38,081 bases of DNA, from positions 1 through 38,081 of the forward strand of contig JACZYW010000003.1 of the NCBI GenBank assembly GCA_022570885.1, written 5' to 3'. The notes beneath the pieces are model-generated. The model saw only the letters and a list, made by a program, of their open reading frames with translations, made no database searches and had not been told where the DNA came from. The stretch comes from Chloroflexota bacterium. GTDB lineage: Bacteria > Chloroflexota > Dehalococcoidia > DSTF01 > RBG-16-68-14. Positions 25,065-34,039 of the stretch are shown here, one piece after another. A program made the position numbers and the translations under genes. Numbering within the stretch: the stretch's first letter is position 1; the number at the start of each line of letters is the position of its first letter.

Positions 25065-26497
25065 TGGCGCTTCTCGACCTCGGCAGCGAGGCTCCGGCCC
25101 GCCGCCTGCCGCTCCGCTTCGACGAGCTGGAGCGGACGACGGCTGAGGCGCTGGCCGACGCCGACCGGCCGCTGGGCACGCTAGGCCACCTGGCGCTGTG
25201 GGCCAACCTGGGCACAGGCCTCTACCTGCTGGTCGTCGGCGCCTGGCTGGTGCCGGCGCTCAGCATCCCCCAGGCGATCGTCGCCACCGTCATCGGCGCC
25301 TCGCTGGGCTCAGCGATGGTGGCCGCGGCGGTGCGGTTGGGGGCGGCCGAGAACCGGCCGGGCGTGGCACTCCACCGAGATGCTCTGGGCAAATCCGGCG
25401 CGAACGTCTACGGCGTCCTCGCAGGCTTTCGACACCTGGCCTGGGGTGCGATCCAGCTCGCCATCGCCGCCGAGGTAGCCGCCGTCGTGATGGCCCGCCA
25501 GGGCATGGGCGGCGGCCGGCCGCTCTGGGCGGCGATCTTCGGAGCGCTGGTGCTCCTCATGGTGCTCGCCGGGCCGAGCACGGTGATCCGTCGCTGGCTG
25601 GTGCCGAGCGTGGCGCTCACGCTGCTCATCGCCGCCGTCTTCGCCTACTCGGCCTGGTCCGACTTCGGCATTTCGGCGATGCTCAAGCGCGAGCCGACGG
25701 GCGGCTGGCCGGGCATGACCGGCGCCGTCGACATCGTCGCTGCCGTCGCTCTCATCTCGCTTCCCGTCGCCACAGACCTTGGACGGCTGGGGAGCGCGCG
25801 GCGGGCAGGCCGCGCCGCCTTCGCCGGACTGGCGGGCATGACGATATGGTTCGTCCTCCTGGGCGTACTCTTCGTGCCGGCTGTCGATGGCCGCGACCTG
25901 GCGGGCTTCCTGCTCGCGACGCCGGCCGGCGCTCTGGTACTGATACTGCTGGTCGTACTCGAACTGGACGGCGCGTTCGTCAGCCTCTACGCGCTGTCTT
26001 CGACAGTGCGCGGCTGGGCGCCGAAGGCGAACGCCGCCCTGCCGGTGGCAGTCGGGGGTGCGGCGGTCTTCGCGCTGGGTGCGGCGCTCCTCGACCCGTT
26101 CAACTTTGGCGACGCGCTCCTGCTGCTGGGCGCTGCCTTCGCGCCACTGCTCGGCGTGCTGCTGGCAGTCAGGCTGGTGCGTCGCTGGTGGTTCCAGGTG
26201 ACGGGGGAAACTCGGCTGCGGCCTGACGGACGGTTGGAGATCATCAGCGGGAGTGTATCGCTGCCAGTACTGGGTGGCGCCTTTGCCTGGGCGATGGGCT
26301 TTCTGCTCTACAACTGGGCGGCGCCGCTAGAGGTGCCTGGATGGACAGCAGCGATGTCGGTCCTCTTTCAAGATGTCCTGCGGCTCCCCTTCCCGGCGGG
26401 CGTGCCTGGCCTGAGCGCTACCGCTCTGGGCTTCGCTGTCGCGTTCGTGGTGGCTGGGGGGTCAACGGCGCTTGGGGCGCGGCGGCATGCCGCCTGA
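25064..26497 (+). CDS. NCS1-type permease (cytosine/purine/hydantoin family-like)
   Basis: A 477-residue, 12-TM-like membrane protein. 'GHLALWANLGTGLYLLVVGAWLVP', 'IVATVIGASLGSAMVAAAVRLGAAENRPGVALHRDALGKSGANVYG' follows the NCS1 pattern (W-x-N, then G-x-x-x-G...G-P, then R-x-x-x-G-x-x-G-A). NCS1 proteins are Na+ or H+ symporters for nucleobases, hydantoins, thiamine or related heterocycles, but this one is divergent and its substrate is open. I chose ATG 25064, overlapping the alpha 3 stop, over the track start 24878, which lies inside alpha 3. GGAGG precedes it by 10 bases. It probably supplies a substrate or cofactor precursor for the operon. Confidence 0.7.
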   Translation: MALLDLGSEAPARRLPLRFDELERTTAEALADADRPLGTLGHLALWANLGTGLYLLVVGAWLVPALSIPQAIVATVIGASLGSAMVAAAVRLGAAENRPGVALHRDALGKSGANVYGVLAGFRHLAWGAIQLAIAAEVAAVVMARQGMGGGRPLWAAIFGALVLLMVLAGPSTVIRRWLVPSVALTLLIAAVFAYSAWSDFGISAMLKREPTGGWPGMTGAVDIVAAVALISLPVATDLGRLGSARRAGRAAFAGLAGMTIWFVLLGVLFVPAVDGRDLAGFLLATPAGALVLILLVVLELDGAFVSLYALSSTVRGWAPKANAALPVAVGGAAVFALGAALLDPFNFGDALLLLGAAFAPLLGVLLAVRLVRRWWFQVTGETRLRPDGRLEIISGSVSLPVLGGAFAWAMGFLLYNWAAPLEVPGWTAAMSVLFQDVLRLPFPAGVPGLSATALGFAVAFVVAGGSTALGARRHAA

Positions 26498-26513
26498 GGC
26501 TGTGGGAAACGCG

Positions 26514-28265
26514 ATGTTCAACAGCAACGTACAATCAATGGCGCCAGAGAAACCGGACGGTAGCCGCGTCTTGGTCATCGCCGCCGTGATGGCAGCACTC
26601 TTCGTATCGGCCATCAGTCAGACGGTGGTAACGACAGCGCTGCCGCGCATGATCGGCGATCTGGGCGGGCTGAGCCTCTATAGCTGGGTGCTCACGTCAT
26701 CGATGCTCGCCGCTACCGTGGCCATGCCTCTGGTGGGCAAGCTCTCCGATCTCTACGGACGCAAGCCGTTCCTGATGGGTGGTATCGCCCTCTTCATGGT
26801 CGCCTCGGCCTTTACTGGGGCCTCACAGAACATGTTGCAGCTCATCGGTTTCCGGGCCGTGCAGGGGCTGGCAGGCGGGACGATCATGGCCAGCGCCTTC
26901 GCCACCATCGGTGATCTCTTCCCGCCGGCGGAACGCGGACGGTACTTCGGACTCTTCACCGGCGTCTTCGGTCTCGCCAGCGTCGCCGGGCCGCTCCTCG
27001 GCGGTTTCGTCACCGACCACTGGGGCTGGCGCTGGGTCTTCTACATAAACGTGCCCTTTGGCCTGCTGGCGTTGGCGGTGCTGACAAAAGGGATGCGCTG
27101 GCAGCGCCCAGACGAGTCGGAGCGTCGGGCGGTGCCTATCGATTGGATGGGGATGGTCGCCCTCCTCTGGGCCGTGATCCCTCTGCTGCTGGCGTTGGCC
27201 TGGGCGGGCGACCGCTTCCCATGGGTCTCCGCCCCGATCGGAGCGTTGCTGGGGATAGCAGGACTGGGTTTCTTCGCCTTCCTCGCGATCGAGCGTGGAG
27301 CAGCGGACCCGGTGCTCCCGCTCTCCCTCTTTCGCGTGCGGACGTTCGTGGTGGCATCCGCCGCCGCCTTCCTGACGGGCATCGGGTTGTTCGGAGCGCT
27401 CAGCTACATGCCGCTGTTCATCCAGGGCGTGCTGGGCGCTTCGGCGACGAACTCCGGCCTGGTCAATATGCCGCTGATGCTCGGCTTGACCGCCGCCAGC
27501 CTTGCCTCCGGCATGGTGGCCAGCCGGACAGGCCGCTATCGATGGATGGTCATCGCCGGTGGCTTTGTGCTGGTGGGCGGGATGGCCATCATGGCTACGC
27601 TGGACGAGCAGGCCAGCCTGGCCCTGCCCATCGTGGGGATGATCGTGGTGGGCCTGGGACTGGGGCTCAGCATGCCGCTGCTCGGCCTCGCCGTCCAGAA
27701 CGCCCTAGACGACCGTTTGCTCGGCGTGGCGACAGCATCGAGTCAGTTCTTCCGCCAGATCGGCGGCACGCTGGGTATCGCCCTCTTCGGCACCATCATC
27801 ACGACGCAGATCCAGGGCGGCCTTATTGGACGGCTGCCAGAGGAGGTGACCAGCGTTGCGCCACCAGAAGCGCTCCGCCAACTGGAGGAGCCGCGCATCC
27901 TGCTCAGCCCCCAGGCGCTGGAGCAGCTACGCGGGACGTTCGCAGCCTTCGGCGACACTGGGCCCGCGCTCTACGATCAGACGCTCGCTGCGATGCGCGG
28001 TGTCCTGGCGGACGGCCTGCAAGAAGTCTTCCTCGTAGGGCTCTTGGTGGCGGTCCTCGCTTTCGCCGTTAGCGTCTTCCTTCCGGAGCTGCCGCTGCGA
28101 ACGCGAGCGTCTGGAGAGCAAGAGCGGGCGTCTGCGCCGGCCGACTTGATCTGGGACGACGCATCGTGGATACGCGAGGGACGCACCCTCCACGAGGTGC
28201 CAGTCGATGAAGCACCGCCACACGCGGCAGCGGTCCCCCAAGCCGGAGAGGCAGGTGACAGCTAA
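26514..28265 (+). CDS. MFS multidrug-type exporter, DHA2 (14-TM) family
   Basis: About 583 residues with 14 predicted helices. The MFS A-motif is 'GKLSDLYGRKPF', with 'RAVQGLAGGTIMASAFATIGDLFPPAERGRYFG' and the motif C region 'FGLASVAGPLLGGFVTDHWGWRWVFYINVPFG', typical of EmrB/QacA proton antiporters. The hydrophilic C-tail of about 60 residues is longer than usual. The start is uncertain: TTG 26472, ATG 26486, ATG 26514 and ATG 26538 are in frame. I prefer 26514, which clears the permease stop. The stop overlaps the nitrilase ATG (TAATG). It may export a product or toxic intermediate of the pathway. Confidence 0.87.
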   Translation: MFNSNVQSMAPEKPDGSRVLVIAAVMAALFVSAISQTVVTTALPRMIGDLGGLSLYSWVLTSSMLAATVAMPLVGKLSDLYGRKPFLMGGIALFMVASAFTGASQNMLQLIGFRAVQGLAGGTIMASAFATIGDLFPPAERGRYFGLFTGVFGLASVAGPLLGGFVTDHWGWRWVFYINVPFGLLALAVLTKGMRWQRPDESERRAVPIDWMGMVALLWAVIPLLLALAWAGDRFPWVSAPIGALLGIAGLGFFAFLAIERGAADPVLPLSLFRVRTFVVASAAAFLTGIGLFGALSYMPLFIQGVLGASATNSGLVNMPLMLGLTAASLASGMVASRTGRYRWMVIAGGFVLVGGMAIMATLDEQASLALPIVGMIVVGLGLGLSMPLLGLAVQNALDDRLLGVATASSQFFRQIGGTLGIALFGTIITTQIQGGLIGRLPEEVTSVAPPEALRQLEEPRILLSPQALEQLRGTFAAFGDTGPALYDQTLAAMRGVLADGLQEVFLVGLLVAVLAFAVSVFLPELPLRTRASGEQERASAPADLIWDDASWIREGRTLHEVPVDEAPPHAAAVPQAGEAGDS

Positions 28266-29260
28266 TGCGAGCGAACTTGGTTGCGATACAGGTGCGGGCG
28301 AGTATCGAAGATTACGCAAGTGGCGATACGTTTCGCCGCCGCATGGAAGGACTCATGGAGCAGGCGGCGACGAAGGTAGATTTCAACCTGCCAACCATCG
28401 TCTGCTTCCCGGAGACGGTCGGGCTATGGCTGAGCTTCGTTCCCGAGATCTATGACAACATCCGAGACTGTACGACGATTCAGCAGGCGATCGTACGGGG
28501 CATTCCACCCAATTGGAGACGCTTCCTTCGAGCTTGCTGGCGCTTCCGCACGATCGGCGTCACCACGATCTTCCTTGAGACGGCGCTGGACGCTGAGGCG
28601 ATCTACCGGAAGACTTTTTCGGATCTTGCCAAGCGCTATGGCTGCTACCTGCAAGCGGGCACGATCTACATTCCTACGATCGAAGACGAGCCAGTGAAGG
28701 GCCGTCATGTCCTCGGTCGAAAGGTGTACAACATCGCATATCTGTTCAACCCGAAGGGTGTTATCCTACAGCGTGTGCCCAAGCGCAACCTATCGCCGCC
28801 TCTCGAGCGACGCTTCCATTTCTCCCCCGGCGACCGCTTGGACCTCCACCCCGTGAATACCGCGCTCGGCCGCATGGGCATCCTTATCTGCTACGACGGG
28901 TTCCACGAATCGCTTGTGGAGCATTACGACAGTCTCGGCGTGGAGATCATCCTGAATCCTTCTCACAGCGATCGCAACTGGGAGCAGCCCGCTGGCTTCA
29001 ACCACGCCATCACCGTAGGCGAGGCCTGGGAGCAACATGGCGTTGGAGCGATGATCCAGGGGAGACCGAACATTCAGTACGCGATCGTACCCATGATGGC
29101 GGGCCGCATCCTCGACCTGGAAGGTCAGGGATGCTCCCACATCGCCGGTAACACGGGGGAGGTAGGAGCGCCGGCCGCTCGCTTCCTGCTGGCCCGGGCT
29201 ACTTCGCACACCGGCGAGGAGATCGTGGCGGCCACCGTTGAGCTACCAGAGGGCTGCTAG
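28265..29260 (+). CDS. Nitrilase-superfamily carbon-nitrogen hydrolase
   Basis: A 331-residue hydrolase with the Glu-Lys-Cys triad: E50 in 'CFPETVG', K173 in 'VPKRNLSPP', C209 in 'ILICYDGF'. A second conserved patch is 'INPSHS'-like ('ILNPSHSDRNW'). The superfamily includes nitrilases, amidases, carbamoylases and N-acyltransferases; the branch is not clear, though length fits a free-standing amidase. The ATG overlaps the MFS stop. Its presence with an NCS1 permease raises the possibility of nitrogen release from an amide or ureide (inference). Confidence 0.85.
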   Translation: MRANLVAIQVRASIEDYASGDTFRRRMEGLMEQAATKVDFNLPTIVCFPETVGLWLSFVPEIYDNIRDCTTIQQAIVRGIPPNWRRFLRACWRFRTIGVTTIFLETALDAEAIYRKTFSDLAKRYGCYLQAGTIYIPTIEDEPVKGRHVLGRKVYNIAYLFNPKGVILQRVPKRNLSPPLERRFHFSPGDRLDLHPVNTALGRMGILICYDGFHESLVEHYDSLGVEIILNPSHSDRNWEQPAGFNHAITVGEAWEQHGVGAMIQGRPNIQYAIVPMMAGRILDLEGQGCSHIAGNTGEVGAPAARFLLARATSHTGEEIVAATVELPEGC

Positions 29261-29299
29261 GAGGAAGAGGCACCGGCAGCATCACAGGAGGGCGCAGCA

Positions 29300-30091
29300 A
29301 TGGAGCAAGACATTATCTCGTCTGGCTACGACGCAGTGTATGGGAGCACGGCCAAAAGCCCTACGTTGCGCCGGTTGTGGCACAAGTATGCGGAAGGCCT
29401 CGACTTCCCAGAGGAGTTCAGCCACATCAGTCTTACGACGCTGCCGGAGCTCCAACGAATATCCGCCGAACTTCGGCTTAGCGCTGACGAGACGTTCGTC
29501 GACCTCGGCTGCGGCATGGCCGGGCCAGCGCTATGGGTGGCACGCGAGACGGGCGCGCAACTCATCGGTGTAGACCTCTCGCGTGTCGCGACGGAGCAGG
29601 CAAGCGCCCGCGCGGCCGAGCTTGGGCTGGCTGAGCAGGCGCAGTTCGTCGTTGGTTCGTTCACTGATACTGGCCTGGAGGCCAATGTAGCCGCGGGGCT
29701 CATGAGCGAGGACGCCATCCAGTACGCGCCCGACAAGCGGGCCGCTATGGTTGAGGCCGCGCGTATCCTGCGCCGTGGCGGCCGGTTCGTCTTCACTGTC
29801 TACGAACTCGATCCGGATCGCGCCGCCGGCCTCCCGATCCTCGGGGCTGATCTAGTCGATGACTATCGACCGCTGTTGGCGGATGCGGGATTTCGCGTGG
29901 AGACCTACGAGGAGACTCCGGGCTGGCCGGAGCCGATGACGACGACGTACTCGGCTCTTCTCGACGAAAAGGAGGCGCTGACCGAAGAGATGGGCGAGGC
30001 CGCCGCCGGCGCGCTAATCGTTGAGCTTTCGCTGACGCTCGAGCATCGGCCGTACCGGCGGCGTGTGCTAATCGTGGCGACGAGGGAGTGA
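29300..30091 (+). CDS. Class I SAM-dependent methyltransferase
   Basis: A 263-residue Rossmann methyltransferase. Motif I is 'ETFVDLGCGMAGPALWVA' (about residues 63-80), the acidic strand-2 end is 'LIGVDLSRVA', and 'LRRGGRFVFTVYELD' is the usual post-motif III region. AGGAGG precedes the ATG. It is the last gene of the operon, 39 bases after the nitrilase. 'AEGLDFPEEFSHISLTTLPEL' at the N-terminus resembles small-molecule methyltransferases rather than nucleic-acid enzymes. Target unknown. Confidence 0.85.
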   Translation: MEQDIISSGYDAVYGSTAKSPTLRRLWHKYAEGLDFPEEFSHISLTTLPELQRISAELRLSADETFVDLGCGMAGPALWVARETGAQLIGVDLSRVATEQASARAAELGLAEQAQFVVGSFTDTGLEANVAAGLMSEDAIQYAPDKRAAMVEAARILRRGGRFVFTVYELDPDRAAGLPILGADLVDDYRPLLADAGFRVETYEETPGWPEPMTTTYSALLDEKEALTEEMGEAAAGALIVELSLTLEHRPYRRRVLIVATRE

Positions 30092-30195
30092 CGTAATCCA
30101 GAGGCAGCGCGCTATGATCTCGAGTTTAATCGGCGATAGAGAGCAACTCGTCACTTGTCTAGGCCAGGCCAGGAACCACCCCCGCGAGGAGAGCC

Positions 30196-30348
30196 GTGGG
30201 AGATAGGCCAAACGCCCCGGCTGAGGGATCGCTCGAAGATCGATTGGCCGCATACCTCAGCGAGCGGCTGCCGAGCGCAGAGGACGTCCGAGGGGAAGCG
30301 CAGGTGCCCATGCGAGGCGGCCACATGCTAGCGGGTCAGCCTGGTTAG
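30196..30348 (+). pseudogene. Short ORF, possible truncated N-terminus of a phosphotransferase-like gene
   Basis: GTG at 30196 follows GAGGAG with 5-base spacing and opens a 50-residue frame, 'PAEGSLEDRLAAYLSERLPSAEDV', ending in TAG. The start resembles the first helices of aminoglycoside-phosphotransferase-like proteins, but homology stops after about 35 residues. It may be a truncated gene stranded at the island edge. I cannot confirm the family by eye. Confidence 0.3.
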
Positions 30349-30622
30349 GCTCGGCATCTCCCTGCGCGCGCGTGAAGCCAACAGCTAGCGTACCGAATCA
30401 AAGTAGCCTTTGATCGTTTTCGGGCTCTTGCCCTCGGCCCTGAGGAAGACCTGCCAGCTCGTGAGCAAATCTTCATCGAGATCTAATTGATCACCTTCGA
30501 GTAGATAATTAGGGTGTCGCGGATGCTGGCTGCTAACGTTAAGGCGCACGGCGCACGGCCCACCTCCCCCTCCGACCGAAAAACGGCCAGATCTAGATTC
30601 GAGCCGTGCGTCTTATTGTTTT
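30349..30622. other. Right island junction, non-coding
   Basis: Apart from the integrase fragment, no gene is seen between the operon end and the right repeat. There is no convincing terminator after 30091; an AGTGACG/CGTCACT inverted repeat near 30088-30155 has a loop of about 60 bases and is unlikely to terminate transcription. Confidence 0.5.
30385..30525 (-). pseudogene. Tyrosine recombinase N-terminal fragment
   Basis: The minus strand reads 'DLLTSWQVFLRAEGKSPKTIKGYFDSVR' and then TAG. 'FLRAEGKSPKTI..Y' is the hallmark of the core-binding domain of phage/XerC-D-type integrases. The catalytic domain is missing and no ATG or ribosome site is evident upstream. It lies about 100 bases inside the right direct repeat. 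The sequence differs from the left remnant, so two different integrases have left traces. Confidence 0.6.
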
Positions 30623-30648
30623 ATTGGAGCGGAAGAGGAGATTCGAAC
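30623..30648. repeat. Right copy of 26-bp direct repeat (att-like)
   Basis: Identical in sequence and orientation to 6056-6081, 24,567 bases away. It represents the tRNA 3' end from the CCA through the T-loop on the minus strand. Confidence 0.75.
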
Positions 30649-30709
30649 CCACGGGCGGACCCCGACGGGCCCCGTCCAGGGGCGTCTGCCCGAACTCCCG
30701 ACCCTCTGC
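30625..30709 (-). pseudogene. tRNA-Gly-like 3' fragment interrupted by insertion
   Basis: With the 42-bp insert removed, the minus strand reads GCAGAGGGTCGGGAGTTCG and on through the T-arm and acceptor 3' strand to CCGCTCCA. The GCAGAGGGTC part matches the anticodon-stem side of the Gly(CCC)-like fragment at 6316. No anticodon loop or 5' half follows, so this is a fragment. Confidence 0.55.
30649..30690. mobile_element. 42-bp palindromic insertion inside the right repeat
   Basis: The tRNA-like sequence is interrupted by 42 GC-rich bases flanked by a 5-base duplication (CGAAC at 30644-30648 and 30691-30695). The insert is strongly self-complementary: outer arms GGGCGGAC/GTCTGCCC and an inner GACGGG-C-CCCGTC. 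Without it, the right repeat matches the left for 35 bases. It looks like a non-autonomous palindromic element (REP- or MITE-like). Confidence 0.55.
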
Positions 30710-30743
30710 CCTGAGCGAAACGGGCCGGTTGTCGTGTCGCTGG

Positions 30744-31181
30744 TTACCGGGTCGGCTCCAGGACGACAACCGGAATCTGTCGATCCGTGTTGGCCTGGTA
30801 ATCCGCGTACGCCGGCCAAGCGTCGAGAGCCAGCGCCCACCAGCGCGCCTTCTCATCCCCCTGCACCTCGCGAGCCGCCATTTCGTAGACGTTCGCGCCG
30901 TCCTGCAACGTCACCGCCGGTGAGGCGATCAGGTTGAGGTACCAGACCGGATGCTTCGGAGCGCCGCCCATCGAAGCGATGACGGCGTATGTTCCGTTCT
31001 GCTCGACGCGCATCAGGGGCGACTTGCGCACCTTGCCGCTATGGCGACCCCGAGTGCCGAGGATGACGACTGGCTTGTCCTGGAGTGTCCCACCCTCCTT
31101 GCCACCGGTAGCCTCGTAGAGCGCCACCTGATCAGCGACGAACTTCGCCGGGCTCGGCTCGTACTCTCCTTGGATGGGCAC
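30744..31181 (-). CDS. F420-dependent nitroreductase-family (DDN-like) oxidoreductase
   Basis: A 145-residue protein of the deazaflavin-dependent nitroreductase family. 'KPVVILGTRGRHSGKVRKSPLMRVEQNGTYAVIASMGGAPKHPVWYLNL' is the family core, which binds F420 in a split-barrel fold. I chose GTG 31181 ('PIQGEYEPSPAKFVADQVALYEATGG') over the track start at 31253 because the family normally begins with this segment. Family members reduce quinones or nitroaromatics or have quinone-reductase activity. It lies just outside the right repeat, in the same orientation as the UbiB-like gene. Confidence 0.85.
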   Translation of the reverse strand: MPIQGEYEPSPAKFVADQVALYEATGGKEGGTLQDKPVVILGTRGRHSGKVRKSPLMRVEQNGTYAVIASMGGAPKHPVWYLNLIASPAVTLQDGANVYEMAAREVQGDEKARWWALALDAWPAYADYQANTDRQIPVVVLEPTR

Positions 31182-31381
31182 GTGGCGATCGTACCGCGAA
31201 GCCAGCGTAGCTGCAAGCTGGCAGGCGATTGCGCTGACACGGTTGGTGAGCACCGCCCCTAGAGAGTGCGGGTACGGACGAGCGTCCTAGCATCGCGCCA
31301 CAGTTCGCCGGGCGCAACGGCGACGAAGCAACTCTGTTCCGGCTGGCGACGCAGCTCAACGAGCGCCTGCCGCAACGTTCC

Positions 31382-32683
<1,302 letters not shown>

Positions 32684-32855
32684 GCCAGGGCATTGTATCG
32701 GGGCGCGAGAGGAACTGAAAGCGCGGGCTTGCGGCAGCCGGGGCTCGCAGTTAGCATACGCGGCGCAACCCAAGAGACCGCCAACAGATCCTCTCGCTGC
32801 TGCGCCAAGATGCGCCGCGGCTCCATTCGCATGGCCTATTCGACAAGAAAGTCGC

Positions 32856-32861
32856 TACACT
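32856..32861 (+). promoter_or_regulatory. -10 element immediately upstream of a leaderless GTG start
   Basis: TACACT ends 6 bases before GTG 32868. Transcription would begin at the GTG, giving a leaderless mRNA; no Shine-Dalgarno is present. Confidence 0.4.
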
Positions 32862-32867
32862 GAGCGG

Positions 32868-33827
32868 GTGCAGCAACACTCTTTCGGCACGACCGACCTG
32901 ACCGTATCGCAGCTCTGCATGGGCACCATGCAGTTTGGCTGGACGGCGGACGAACGTTCATCGTTCGCCGTGCTAGACGCTTTCGTCGACGCGGGCGGCA
33001 ACTTCCTGGATACCGCCGACATGTACAGCAGCTGGACGCCGGGTAACCCAGGCGGCGTCTCCGAGGAGATCCTGGGGCGCTGGCTGAAGGAGCGAGGCAA
33101 CCGCGACCGGATGGTCATCGCCACCAAGGTGCGGGCCAAGATGTGGGACGGGCCGGATGGAGAAGGGCTGAGTCGCTCCCACATTCTCCGCGCGGCAGAG
33201 GAAAGCCTCCGCCGCCTCCAAATCGAGACGATCGACCACTACCAGTGCCACTGGCCTGACGAAGACACGCCCATCGAGGAGACACTGGCCGCGTTCGAGG
33301 AGTTGATCGACGCCGGTAAAGTGCGCTACATCGGCGTCTCAAACTACTCACCGGCGCTACTGGCGGAGGCGCTGCGCACGGCTGACGAAAAGCACCTCTC
33401 CCGCTTCGTTTCGTTCCAGCCCCACTACAACCTGATGAACCGCTCTGAATTCGAGGGTGCGCTCGCCGATCTTTGCGACAGCGAGCGGCTCGCGGTGATC
33501 CCCTATAGCCCGCTCGCCGGTGGCTTCCTCACCGGCAAGTACCAGCGCGGCCAACCCCTACCGGATAGCGCGAGGGCCGAGCGAACGAAACGCCACATGA
33601 CCGTGCGGGGATTCCGCGTCGTCGATGCGTTAGACGCCGTGGCGAGAGCCCATGGCGTGAAGCCCGCCGCCATAGCGATTGCCTGGCTGTTACACCAGCC
33701 GACGGTCACGGCGCCGATCATCAGCGCGAACACCCCAGAGCAACTCGCCGATCTGTTGCCTGCGGCTGAACTACGGCTCAGTCCGGAGGAGCTGGGTTCG
33801 CTGAATGAAGCGAGCGCGGACGAATAG
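32868..33827 (+). CDS. Aldo/keto reductase (YajO/Tas-like)
   Basis: A 319-residue NADPH-dependent oxidoreductase. D48 and Y53 are in 'FLDTADMYSSW', the Lys is in 'VIATKVRAKM', the His in 'DHYQCHWPD', and the NADP-binding part is 'GVSNYSPALL', 'VIPYSPLAGGFLTGKY' and 'PIISANTPEQL'. Length is normal. The track start at 32682 lies far upstream of the fold. GTG 32868 is preferred because the protein begins 'VQQHSFGTTDLTVSQLCMGTM', as the family does, and a -10 box sits just before it. Divergent from the UbiB-like gene. Substrate unknown. Confidence 0.88.
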   Translation: MQQHSFGTTDLTVSQLCMGTMQFGWTADERSSFAVLDAFVDAGGNFLDTADMYSSWTPGNPGGVSEEILGRWLKERGNRDRMVIATKVRAKMWDGPDGEGLSRSHILRAAEESLRRLQIETIDHYQCHWPDEDTPIEETLAAFEELIDAGKVRYIGVSNYSPALLAEALRTADEKHLSRFVSFQPHYNLMNRSEFEGALADLCDSERLAVIPYSPLAGGFLTGKYQRGQPLPDSARAERTKRHMTVRGFRVVDALDAVARAHGVKPAAIAIAWLLHQPTVTAPIISANTPEQLADLLPAAELRLSPEELGSLNEASADE

Positions 33828-33968
33828 CGCGGGAGGGCAGACGAGACTCACCTACGAGGCCTCCTGGGCCTATCGGCGCAGGTAAACCAGGCGCTGATCG
33901 ATGACGGGATCATCTGCGATAGGCACCGCCGCAGTAGAGCGCCCTGCTGGCGTTGGCTATGTGATATG

Positions 33969-33997
33969 TGCACAGCCATGGTCCATCGGGGTATGAT
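33969..33997 (+). promoter_or_regulatory. Promoter of the methyltransferase gene
   Basis: TGCACA, 17 bases, TATGAT: 4 of 6 and 5 of 6 matches to sigma-70 elements at optimal spacing. The transcript would start near 34004, about 36 bases before the ATG. Confidence 0.4.
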
Positions 33998-34039
33998 CCG
34001 GGAGATGGGCGAACAGATGAATGCCTTGGCGGCATGTGC

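Noticed and set aside
25198-26226. 342-residue out-of-frame ORF within the permease gene
   Set aside because: Gly/Arg-rich shadow of the NCS1 permease in another frame; the permease frame has coherent membrane helices.
30514-30714. Plus-strand ORF reading 'WSGRGDSNPRADP'
   Set aside because: Same tRNA-complement artefact at the right repeat.
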